From: Acidimicrobiia bacterium
Lineage (GTDB): Bacteria > Actinomycetota > Acidimicrobiia > Acidimicrobiales > Ilumatobacteraceae
Assembly (NCBI GenBank): GCA_013821025.1
Contig: JACDHN010000019.1
Location: forward strand, 782 to 14,041
Length of the DNA stretch: 13,260 bases
Direction of reading: 5' to 3'
Below, piece by piece: positions 6,469 through 11,763 of the stretch. Position 1 is the first letter of the stretch; each line of letters opens with the position of its first letter. The notes beneath the pieces are model-generated. The model did not search any database, was not told the DNA's origin, and saw only the letters and a list, made by a program, of their open reading frames with translations. Both the position numbers and the translations under genes were made by a program.

Positions 6469-7097
6469 CACCGCACGGTCGCTCGGGCGGCCACTGCGAC
6501 GAAATTGGCGATCAGCCGCAGCCCGTTGGACCCCGACTTCTCGGGATGGAACTGCGTGGCGAACACGTTGTCGCGGCGGAAGGCTGCGTTGAGCGGGGCG
6601 CCGTACGAGCACGTTGCTACCACGTCGCCGGCATCGTCGGGCACACCGTGGAGCGAGTGCACGAAATAGAACCATGGCGCAGCTTCCAACCCGGCGAACA
6701 TCTCGTCGGGCACCGTGAGGTCGAGCCGGTTCCACTGCATCTGTGGTCGTTTCGGCCCTGACGGGATCCAGCGAACTGTGCCGCCGATGACCCCGAGACC
6801 GCTGGCACCAGGCGACTCCTCGCTGACGTCGAACAGCATCTGGGCGCCTATGCAGATCCCGAGGAACGGCAGCGAGGCTGACGCCTCCTGCACCGGAACG
6901 TCGAGACCCCGGTCGCGAAGCGCCGCCAGGCACGACCCGAAGTTGCCGACGCCGGGGAGCACCACGGCGTCGGCAGCGGTGATCGTGGCGGGGTCACTCG
7001 TGAGCTCCGCTTCGGCGCCGGCGCGCTCGTGCGCCTTGCGAGCCGAGTGCAGGTTTCCGATCCCGTAGTCGACGACCGCGATGCGCGGTCGGGTCAC
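6468..7097 (-). CDS. hisH: Imidazole glycerol phosphate synthase, glutamine amidotransferase subunit (HisH)
   Basis: A 209-residue class I glutamine amidotransferase that supplies ammonia to HisF. The triad is Cys82 (G-I-C-I-G-A-Q), His184 and Glu186 (Q-F-H-P-E-K-S). The oxyanion-strand motif P-G-V-G-N-F-G (48-54), the N-terminal V-V-D-Y-G-I-G-N-L and Y-F-V-H-S-L-H are all present. The segment usually written P-H-M-G-W-N in HisH reads P-Q-M-Q-W-N here (118-123), and the nucleophile motif has Ile-Gly-Ala after Cys where Leu-Gly-Met is common; neither touches the triad. The start is a GTG at 7097, overlapping the hisB stop as GTGA. There is no good Shine-Dalgarno, in keeping with coupling to hisB. 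The stop shares one base with the hisA ATG. Confidence 0.96.
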   Translation of the reverse strand: MTRPRIAVVDYGIGNLHSARKAHERAGAEAELTSDPATITAADAVVLPGVGNFGSCLAALRDRGLDVPVQEASASLPFLGICIGAQMLFDVSEESPGASGLGVIGGTVRWIPSGPKRPQMQWNRLDLTVPDEMFAGLEAAPWFYFVHSLHGVPDDAGDVVATCSYGAPLNAAFRRDNVFATQFHPEKSGSNGLRLIANFVAVAARATVR

Positions 7098-7687
7098 AGG
7101 GTGCCCTTGGTGGACGGGACGCCGCCGCCGTCCTGGCGCACTGCGTCTCGCAGACAGCGAGCCAACCCCTTGAACGTCGCCTCGATGATGTGGTGCACGT
7201 TGCGCCCGCGCCTCAACGTCACGTGGAGGGTGAGGTTGGCTGCTGTAGCGAACGATGACACGGCGTGCTCGGCGAGTTGGGGATCGAACGCCGGCGAACC
7301 CAGGGGTACCGACTCGGGCATCTCGACGTCCCAGTAGACGTATGGCCGGCCGGACAGGTCGAGCGCCACTTCCACGAGCGCTTCGTCGAGCGGGTACATG
7401 CCGCTGGCGAAGCGGCGTACGCCGGCCTTGTCGCCCACCGCTTCGGCGAACGCCTGACCGAGTGTGATGGCGACGTCCTCAATCGTGTGATGGGTGTCGA
7501 TGTGCAAGTCGCCCTCGGCTTGGATGCGCAGGTCGAACCCGCCGTGCCTTCCGAGCTGATCGAGCATGTGGTCGTAGAACGGCACACCGGTCGACACCTC
7601 AGTTTGACCCGTGCCGTCGAGGTCTATCCACAGCTCGATCTTCGTCTCCGCCGTGGAGCGGTTGCGGGTGGCCGTGCGCCCCGTCAT
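7094..7687 (-). CDS. hisB: Imidazoleglycerol-phosphate dehydratase (HisB, monofunctional)
   Basis: A 197-residue Mn-dependent dehydratase converting imidazole glycerol phosphate to imidazole acetol phosphate. The two metal motifs are complete: D-T-H-H-T-I-E-D (64-71) and N-V-H-H-I-I-E-A-T-F-K (163-173), with the further His of V-P-F-Y-D-H-M-L (35-42) and H-A-V (141-143). There is no phosphatase domain, so histidinol-phosphate phosphatase is a separate protein not found here. The ATG at 7687 has the best Shine-Dalgarno in the operon (AGGAGGTG, 5 nt spacer) and overlaps the hisC stop as ATGA. The frame stays open upstream across hisC but that stretch is a shadow. It overlaps the hisH start by 4 nt. 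Confidence 0.97.
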   Translation of the reverse strand: MTGRTATRNRSTAETKIELWIDLDGTGQTEVSTGVPFYDHMLDQLGRHGGFDLRIQAEGDLHIDTHHTIEDVAITLGQAFAEAVGDKAGVRRFASGMYPLDEALVEVALDLSGRPYVYWDVEMPESVPLGSPAFDPQLAEHAVSSFATAANLTLHVTLRRGRNVHHIIEATFKGLARCLRDAVRQDGGGVPSTKGTL

Positions 7688-8763
7688 GCGTGCACCTCCT
7701 CGGAAGTCATCACCGACGACAGCGCGTCGGCGAAGGCATCGTTCTCGGAACGGGTGCCCACGGTTACGCGCAGGCAGTCGGCGAGCCGCGGCCAGCCAGA
7801 ACAGTCCCGGATCAGCACATCGCGATCGACCAGCGCCTGCCACACCTCGTGTCCCCGCCGCTCCCTTGGCCGGAAGAGGATGAAGTTGGCCTCGCTGGGG
7901 AACACATCGACGTCCTGCCCTGACAGCAGCTCGGCGAGACGCGCTCGTTCGGCGACAACCCCGGCCACTCGGTCGTTCATCTCGTCGACGAATCGGAGGG
8001 CCAGCGTGCCGGCGAGCTGCGTGGCGACATCGAGATGGTACGGCAGTACCACCTTCTCCAACTCGGCGACGAGCCACGAAGGGCCGATCAGATACCCCAA
8101 GCGGGCGGCGGCCAGACTCCACGTCTTGGAGAACGTCCGCACGACGGCAAGCGTGCGGTCTTCGGACAGCAACTCCAGCGCCGACCACGAGGCGAACTGA
8201 CCGTAAGCCTCGTCGACCACGATCAGGCCGGGAGCGATTGCCAACAGCGTGGTCAGCCGCGACCTGGGCTCGGCCAAGCCCGTCGGGTTGTTGGGCGAGC
8301 ACAGGAACGTCACCGACGGCTGGGCCTCACCCATCACCCTGGCGATCTCGGCATCGTCGATCGTGAAGTCGGCGGCGCGCTCACCGCTGACCACCCGGGC
8401 GCCCGTGGTCCTGGCGATGTGGCCGTGCAGCTGGTACGAGGGTTCGAACGTCGCCACCGTGCGCCCGGTACCGCCGTAGGCCAGCAGCACCGTTTGCAAC
8501 ACCTCGTTGGAGCCGTTGGCGGCGAACACCTGGGCGGGGTCGACGCCGTGGAAGTCGGCGATGGCGGCCCTGAGCTCGGTGGCCTGGCGGTCCGGGTAGC
8601 GGTGCCAGTCGACATGGCCGAGCGCGGCGACGAACTCATCGAGCCATGCCTCGGGCGGTCCGACAGGCGATTCGTTCGTGTTGAGCCGCACGGACACCTC
8701 GACCTGCGGTGAGTGGTAGCCCATCAGGCTGGCCACTTCGTCGCGTGCTGCTACCCGTGCCAC
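7684..8763 (-). CDS. hisC: Histidinol-phosphate aminotransferase (HisC)
   Basis: A 359-residue fold-type I PLP aminotransferase that converts imidazole acetol phosphate and glutamate to histidinol phosphate. Visible marks: R-L-N-T-N-E-S-P (26-33), the N-G-S-N-E-V-L segment (83-89), S-P-N-N-P-T-G (156-162), V-V-D-E-A-Y (182-187), the Schiff-base Lys213 in F-S-K-T, R-L-G-Y (221-224) and R-V-T-V-G-T (332-337). I place the start at the GTG at 8763: it gives the usual N-terminus ahead of G-Y-H-S-P-Q, and a TAGCCT box lies 7 nt upstream, as for a leaderless message. A longer frame exists to 8919 but would cover the divergent promoter and the small gene opposite. It heads the operon; hisD, which precedes hisC in mycobacteria, is missing. 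Confidence 0.95.
   Translation of the reverse strand: MARVAARDEVASLMGYHSPQVEVSVRLNTNESPVGPPEAWLDEFVAALGHVDWHRYPDRQATELRAAIADFHGVDPAQVFAANGSNEVLQTVLLAYGGTGRTVATFEPSYQLHGHIARTTGARVVSGERAADFTIDDAEIARVMGEAQPSVTFLCSPNNPTGLAEPRSRLTTLLAIAPGLIVVDEAYGQFASWSALELLSEDRTLAVVRTFSKTWSLAAARLGYLIGPSWLVAELEKVVLPYHLDVATQLAGTLALRFVDEMNDRVAGVVAERARLAELLSGQDVDVFPSEANFILFRPRERRGHEVWQALVDRDVLIRDCSGWPRLADCLRVTVGTRSENDAFADALSSVMTSEEVHA
7693..7700 (-). promoter_or_regulatory. Shine-Dalgarno of hisB
   Basis: The minus strand reads AGGAGGTG with 5 nt to the hisB ATG, within the last codons of hisC. It is by far the strongest ribosome site in the his operon; the other internal starts rely on overlap. HisB may therefore be made independently of hisC translation. 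Confidence 0.75.
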
Positions 8764-8770
8764 CAGATTG

Positions 8771-8776
8771 AGGCTA
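8771..8776 (-). promoter_or_regulatory. Putative -10 box (TAGCCT) of the his operon
   Basis: TAGCCT on the minus strand, 7 nt before the hisC GTG. It fits a leaderless promoter. Together with the plus-strand TAGCCT at 8800-8805 it forms a 7-bp inverted repeat (8771-8777 and 8799-8805) with a 21-nt spacer. Confidence 0.5.
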
Positions 8777-8799
8777 CTGGCGTGCCTCGGCGCGCCCCG

Positions 8800-8805
8800 T
8801 AGCCT
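8800..8805 (+). promoter_or_regulatory. Putative -10 box (TAGCCT) of the 65-residue protein gene
   Basis: TAGCCT followed by 9 nt and the ATG at 8815. It is the mirror image of the hisC box; the two divergent starts are only 51 bp apart, so each -10 falls in the -35 region of the other. Confidence 0.45.
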
Positions 8806-8814
8806 GTTTCGCAC

Positions 8815-9012
8815 ATGTCCAGCACCACCGCCGCCGAACTCGCCTCGCTCACCGACGCGGTGCAGCGCTGCCGTCAACGCGTGTCGGGGCTCACAGAGCC
8901 CTATCTCGGCACCCGCCACGGCGACATCCTGGCTGCCCTTTACGAGGTAGAACGGGGACTCATCGGCACGGAGCGGGCGCTGCAGCGGGCGGCGCGCCTC
9001 GTCACCGACTGA
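8815..9012 (+). CDS. Small helical protein, 65 residues, unknown function
   Basis: Not recognised. The sequence begins M-S-S-T-T-A-A-E-L and is almost wholly compatible with two or three alpha helices, with heptad-like spacing of Leu/Val/Ala (L-A-S-L-T-D-A-V; I-L-A-A-L-Y-E-V-E-R-G-L) and a G-T-R-H-G-D turn near the middle. No signal peptide, membrane segment or cysteine pair is visible (one Cys near residue 19). Net charge is near neutral. It diverges from hisC and has its own TAGCCT box. The frame has clean coding features and no competing gene on the other strand, so I think it is real. Its position opposite the his operon does not by itself show a link to histidine. Confidence 0.62.
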   Translation: MSSTTAAELASLTDAVQRCRQRVSGLTEPYLGTRHGDILAALYEVERGLIGTERALQRAARLVTD

Positions 9013-9028
9013 GCGGAGAAAGTGACGA

Positions 9029-9053
9029 CGGCCCCCCGATGACCGGGGAGCCG
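9029..9053. terminator. GC-rich hairpin between convergent genes, possible terminator
   Basis: The arms 9029-9037 and 9045-9053 pair over 9 positions with one mismatch around a 7-nt loop. It starts 17 nt after the stop of the 65-residue gene. There is no T run on the plus strand; on the minus strand the hairpin is followed within about ten bases by a short TTT. It could end transcripts from either side. Confidence 0.4.
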
Positions 9054-9100
9054 CCGCCGGCGGGCGTGGCTAGGCGGCGGATCCCAGCACTGCGCCCTCG

Positions 9101-9122
9101 TCCAGGTTGGCGGGAACCTGGA
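9101..9122. repeat. Perfect 8-bp inverted repeat with 6-nt loop
   Basis: TCCAGGTT and AACCTGGA flank a GGCGGG loop. It lies 87 nt downstream of the nth stop in a 196-bp stretch (9013-9208) where I see no convincing gene. No T run follows on either strand, so it may be an RNA end-stabilising hairpin or a protein-binding palindrome rather than an intrinsic terminator. Confidence 0.45.
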
Positions 9123-9208
9123 AGACAATCATGGTAGTCCGAGCGCCGCCGGAAGGCCAACCTTTGACTCTGTTCGGGACGGGAGGACATGCCAGGCGGA
9201 ACGCTCTG

Positions 9209-9850
9209 TCACAACTGCCGGGAGGGGCAGAAGTCGACGAGGACGCAGTCGCTGCACCGCGGGCGGCGGGCGAGGCACACACGTCGCCCGTGCATGATCA
9301 TCCGCAGGCTGAAGTCGCCGCGCTCCCTCGCCGGCAGGAATCCGTTGAGCTCCAGTTCCACCTTCACCGGATCGGTCTCTGCCGTCATCGCCAGACGGCG
9401 AGCCAGCCGGCCGACGTGCGTGTCGACGGGCAAGCCGGGAAGGCCAAACGCCACGGAGCGCACGACGTTGGCCGTCTTGCGGCCCACACCCGGCAACGTC
9501 ACGAGATCCTCTAGCCTCGTGGGCACCACCCCATCGAAACGCTCCACGACGGCCGTCGCCATGCCGAGCAAGCTGCGCGTCTTGTTCAGGTAGAAACCGG
9601 TTGGCCGTATCAACTGCTGCACGTCGAGCGGATCGGCCGCGGCCAGCTCATGAGGACCCGGATAGCGGGCGAACAGCGCCGGCGTCACGGTGTTGACGAG
9701 CTGATCGGTGGTCTGGGCGGACAGGATCGTGGCAGCCAGCAGCTCGAAGGCGTCGCCATGATCGAGCTCGCAGACCGCCTCGGGGTACTCCTCAGCCAGT
9801 CGGCGGTGCGTTTCCAGCGCACGTCCTCGTGGCGAACGGGGTCGAACCAT
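9209..9850 (-). CDS. nth: Endonuclease III, base-excision DNA glycosylase/AP lyase
   Basis: A 213-residue protein of normal length. It removes oxidised pyrimidines from DNA and cleaves the resulting abasic site. The helix-hairpin-helix L-P-G-V-G-R-K-T-A (119-127) carries the catalytic Lys125; the catalytic Asp143 is in P-V-D-T-H-V. The C-terminal Fe-S cluster motif is intact with Cys192, Cys199, Cys202 and Cys208 in the C-x6-C-x2-C-x5-C spacing. L-S-A-Q-T-T-D (43-49) is also typical. The start at the ATG 9850 is supported by the usual N-terminus and by a TAGCCT box 8 nt upstream; the longer frame to 10072 would lie antisense to mshD. It diverges from mshD with only 26 bp between start codons. 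Confidence 0.96.
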   Translation of the reverse strand: MVRPRSPRGRALETHRRLAEEYPEAVCELDHGDAFELLAATILSAQTTDQLVNTVTPALFARYPGPHELAAADPLDVQQLIRPTGFYLNKTRSLLGMATAVVERFDGVVPTRLEDLVTLPGVGRKTANVVRSVAFGLPGLPVDTHVGRLARRLAMTAETDPVKVELELNGFLPARERGDFSLRMIMHGRRVCLARRPRCSDCVLVDFCPSRQL

Positions 9851-9858
9851 CGCCTCGA

Positions 9859-9864
9859 AGGCTA
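9859..9864 (-). promoter_or_regulatory. Putative -10 box (TAGCCT) of nth, overlapping the mshD box
   Basis: TAGCCT on the minus strand, 8 nt before the nth ATG. Its first two bases pair with the first two bases of the mshD box on the other strand, so the two promoters share the central CTAG and cannot both be melted by polymerase at the same time. Confidence 0.5.
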
Positions 9865-9868
9865 GATT
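9863..9868 (+). promoter_or_regulatory. Putative -10 box (TAGATT) of mshD, overlapping the nth box
   Basis: TAGATT, 8 nt before the GTG at 9877. With the nth box it makes the compound element AGGCTAGATT (9859-9868), readable as TANNNT in both directions. No Shine-Dalgarno precedes either gene. Confidence 0.5.
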
Positions 9869-9876
9869 CTCGGTCC

Positions 9877-10788
9877 GTGCCTGCGGTCCCGGTGGTGCGC
9901 CATGTCGACGACGCCACAGTGGCGCAGGTGGCTGCGCTAGCCGACCACGCAGCCGCAGTCGACGGCTACCGGTTCCTGTCCGACCATCTGTGGCTCGACC
10001 TGGCATCGGGCGGCGAGCTGCTGGCTGCCGCCGTACCGGGCAGCGACCATCTCGTCGCCTACGCCCAGGCATCGCCGGCCAGCGGCGGCTGGACGATCGA
10101 AGCCACCGTGCACCCCGAGCATCGCCGCGCAGACGACGGGTTGCTCGCCGGCGTCGTGCAAGCAGTGCTCGATGCCGTGCGCCACGAGGGCGGCGGCCGG
10201 GTGACGTGGTGGACCCATGACGTGTCGACCAACGAGATCTCCCTGGCGGAGAAACTTGGGCTCACCGCCGACCGCGACCTGCTGCAGATGCGGCGCCAGC
10301 TGCCGACCGGGCTGCCGGTCATGGTGGAAACCCGGTCGTTCCGCCCAGGCGCAGACGAGCAGGCGCTGCTCGACGTGAACAACCGGGCGTTCGCCCAGCA
10401 TCACGAGCAGGGCGGCTGGCTCCTCGACACGCTGCAACGACGCGTTCGACAGGCATGGTTCGATCCCGACGGCATCCGCCTGCACGAGCGCGATGGTCGG
10501 TTGGCCGCGTTCTGCTGGACGAAGTTGCACGACGCCGCCAACGGAGGCGTGGCCGTTGGCGAGATCTACGTGATCGCCGTCGATCCCGACTTCCAGGGTC
10601 TCGGCTTGGGCAAGCAGCTCACGCTGGCCGGACTCGAGTCGATCGAGCAACGCGGCGTCACCGCTGCCATGCTGTATGTGGACGGTGCCAACACGGCCGC
10701 AGTGGGCATGTACGAGCGACTCGGCTTCTCTCGCGCCCGGCACGATCGAGCCTTCGGCACCATCCTGCCGCCCTTGGTCGGCGACTGA
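9877..10788 (+). CDS. mshD: Mycothiol synthase (MshD), tandem GNAT acetyltransferase
   Basis: A 303-residue protein, near the usual length of about 300-315. MshD acetylates Cys-GlcN-Ins with acetyl-CoA in the last step of mycothiol synthesis; mycothiol is the main low-molecular thiol of actinobacteria. Two GNAT repeats can be seen: a degenerate N-terminal one (about 1-140) and an active C-terminal one (about 150-298). The second holds N-N-R-A-F-A-Q-H-H-E-Q-G (168-179), W-F-D-P-D-G (194-199), F-C-W-T-K (212-216), G-E-I-Y-V-I-A-V-D-P (228-237), the acetyl-CoA loop Q-G-L-G-L-G (240-245) and M-L-Y-V-D (265-269). The GTG at 9877 is favoured by the TAGATT box 8 nt before it; the longer frame to 9829 would run into nth. 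The gene is the best taxonomic marker in the window. Confidence 0.93.
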   Translation: MPAVPVVRHVDDATVAQVAALADHAAAVDGYRFLSDHLWLDLASGGELLAAAVPGSDHLVAYAQASPASGGWTIEATVHPEHRRADDGLLAGVVQAVLDAVRHEGGGRVTWWTHDVSTNEISLAEKLGLTADRDLLQMRRQLPTGLPVMVETRSFRPGADEQALLDVNNRAFAQHHEQGGWLLDTLQRRVRQAWFDPDGIRLHERDGRLAAFCWTKLHDAANGGVAVGEIYVIAVDPDFQGLGLGKQLTLAGLESIEQRGVTAAMLYVDGANTAAVGMYERLGFSRARHDRAFGTILPPLVGD

Positions 10789-10825
10789 CGCACTCCGCGA
10801 AGGAGCCATCTGCGCCGCTGGCTGT

Positions 10826-10831
10826 TACCGT
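10826..10831 (+). promoter_or_regulatory. Possible -10 box (TACCGT) before the CAP-domain gene
   Basis: TACCGT ends 4 nt before an ATG at 10836. That is too close for a leaderless start there, but it would suit a transcript beginning near 10838 that uses the GTG at 10878. No -35 seen. Confidence 0.3.
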
Positions 10832-10865
10832 CCGAATGACAGCGACAACCGAAAGCGGCGCGGAA

Positions 10866-10871
10866 GAGGAG
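10866..10871 (+). promoter_or_regulatory. Shine-Dalgarno deciding the CAP-protein start
   Basis: GAGGAG with 6 nt to the GTG at 10878. This is the reason I prefer that start to the in-frame ATG at 10836, which has no ribosome site. Confidence 0.55.
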
Positions 10872-10877
10872 CCCTCA

Positions 10878-11408
10878 GTGGACACCATCGGCTCCGGCCC
10901 ATCGGCCCGACCTTCGAGATGGGTACGACTGTCGCGACAGCTCGGCGCCTACGGGGTCACCGCTACGCTCGGGCTCGGCGCGCTCGGCGCCGTTGCCAAC
11001 CAGTGCGATCCCGACGATCCGCCTTCGCAGCGCGAGCAGGTGGTGCAGATCACCAATCAGCGGCGCGCCGACAACGGCCTCGAGCCACTGCGGGCGGACT
11101 CGCGGCTGAACCTCGCGGCGCAGCGGCATTCCGCCGACCAGGCGCGCCTCGACCGCATGAGCCACGTGGGCTCCGACGGGTCGACCTTCGTGGTGCGAAT
11201 CTCACGCACCGGCTACCCCTTCTCAACGGGGGGTGAGAATGTGGCCGCCGGCTATCCGAACGCCAAGCAGGTGATGCGCGGGTGGATGAACAGTGCGGGG
11301 CACCGGGCGAACATCCTCAACCGGGACGTCACCGAGATCGGGGTCGGCGCCGTCCGTTCGTCTGACGGCACGTTGTACTGGACGATGGTGCTGGCGAGAC
11401 CCGGATGA
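10878..11408 (+). CDS. Secreted CAP-domain (SCP/PR-1, YkwD-like) protein
   Basis: A 176-residue protein. Arg-rich N-terminus, hydrophobic helix about 24-40 and a plausible signal peptidase I site after A-V-A (38-40) point to export; it could also stay anchored by that helix. The CAP domain (about 52-174) has all marks of the bacterial YkwD-type group: N-x-x-R-x-x-N-G-L (60-68), S-H-V-G-S-D-G (95-101) with His96, G-G-E-N-V-A-A-G (118-125) with Glu120, W-M-N-S-A-G-H-R-A-N-I-L (136-147) with His142, and I-G-V-G (154-157). His96, Glu120 and His142 correspond to the conserved cavity residues of the family. The biochemical function of bacterial CAP proteins is mostly unknown. It follows mshD by 89 bp and ends 4 bp from the convergent DUF6285 gene. 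An alternative start at 10836 adds 14 residues. Confidence 0.88.
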   Translation: MDTIGSGPSARPSRWVRLSRQLGAYGVTATLGLGALGAVANQCDPDDPPSQREQVVQITNQRRADNGLEPLRADSRLNLAAQRHSADQARLDRMSHVGSDGSTFVVRISRTGYPFSTGGENVAAGYPNAKQVMRGWMNSAGHRANILNRDVTEIGVGAVRSSDGTLYWTMVLARPG

Positions 11409-11412
11409 GGGC

Positions 11413-11763
11413 TCAAGTCGGGTAGCCGGGGTCATCGACGGCCAGGCGGTCGGCGACCGTCTCGCCGACCGTTGCTGCGATCTCGGCCAGTCGGTGGTCG
11501 GCATCGCCAGATCGGATCAGTGCCGCAAGCGTCCGGTCGTCGGTGATCCCGAGCGATGCAAGGCGTTCGGCATGACGCCGGCGGTGCCGGTCGCCGTGCG
11601 CCAGTTCGCGCTCGACGATGGCAAGGACGTTGGCGGCTACCCGGGCGTCGAAACGCTGGCGTCCCGTCCCCTCGGCGACGAGCTCTCGCTCGAGCCACTC
11701 GCGCACCGCCTGCAACAGCTCCTCTGCCGTCGGCGATCCGTAGACGTCATCGACCTCGCTCAC
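11413..11763 (-). CDS. DUF6285-type protein, partner of the upstream phosphotransferase
   Basis: A 116-residue protein that I recognise, from memory, as DUF6285. The typical pattern is P-T-A-E-E-L-L-Q-A-V-R-E-W-L (10-23) followed by F-D-A-R-V-A-A-N-V-L-A-I-V-E-R-E-L (about 38-54), and a second helical half ending in V-A-D-R-L-A-V-D-D-P. It is all-helical by eye with no catalytic motif. The start is a GTG at 11763 overlapping the stop of the phosphotransferase gene as GTGA, so the two are almost certainly cotranslated. This pairing with an aminoglycoside phosphotransferase-like gene, often near acyl-CoA dehydrogenases, recurs in bacteria and suggests a common role. The function is unknown. A longer frame to 11922 is only the antisense of that gene. 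Confidence 0.85.
   Translation of the reverse strand: MSEVDDVYGSPTAEELLQAVREWLERELVAEGTGRQRFDARVAANVLAIVERELAHGDRHRRRHAERLASLGITDDRTLAALIRSGDADHRLAEIAATVGETVADRLAVDDPGYPT

Noticed and set aside
6469..6933. Upstream in-frame extension of hisA
   Set aside because: It overlaps hisH in another frame on the same strand; HisA proteins begin at the M-E-L-Y-P-S-I-D segment, which has its own ATG overlapping the hisH stop.
7688..8302. Upstream in-frame extension of hisB
   Set aside because: It lies within hisC in a different frame and has no family match; hisB has a strong Shine-Dalgarno at its own ATG.
7097..8763. Histidine attenuator or T-box/riboswitch before hisC
   Set aside because: Only 51 bp separate hisC from the divergent gene and there is no run of His codons; if hisC is leaderless there is no room for a leader RNA.
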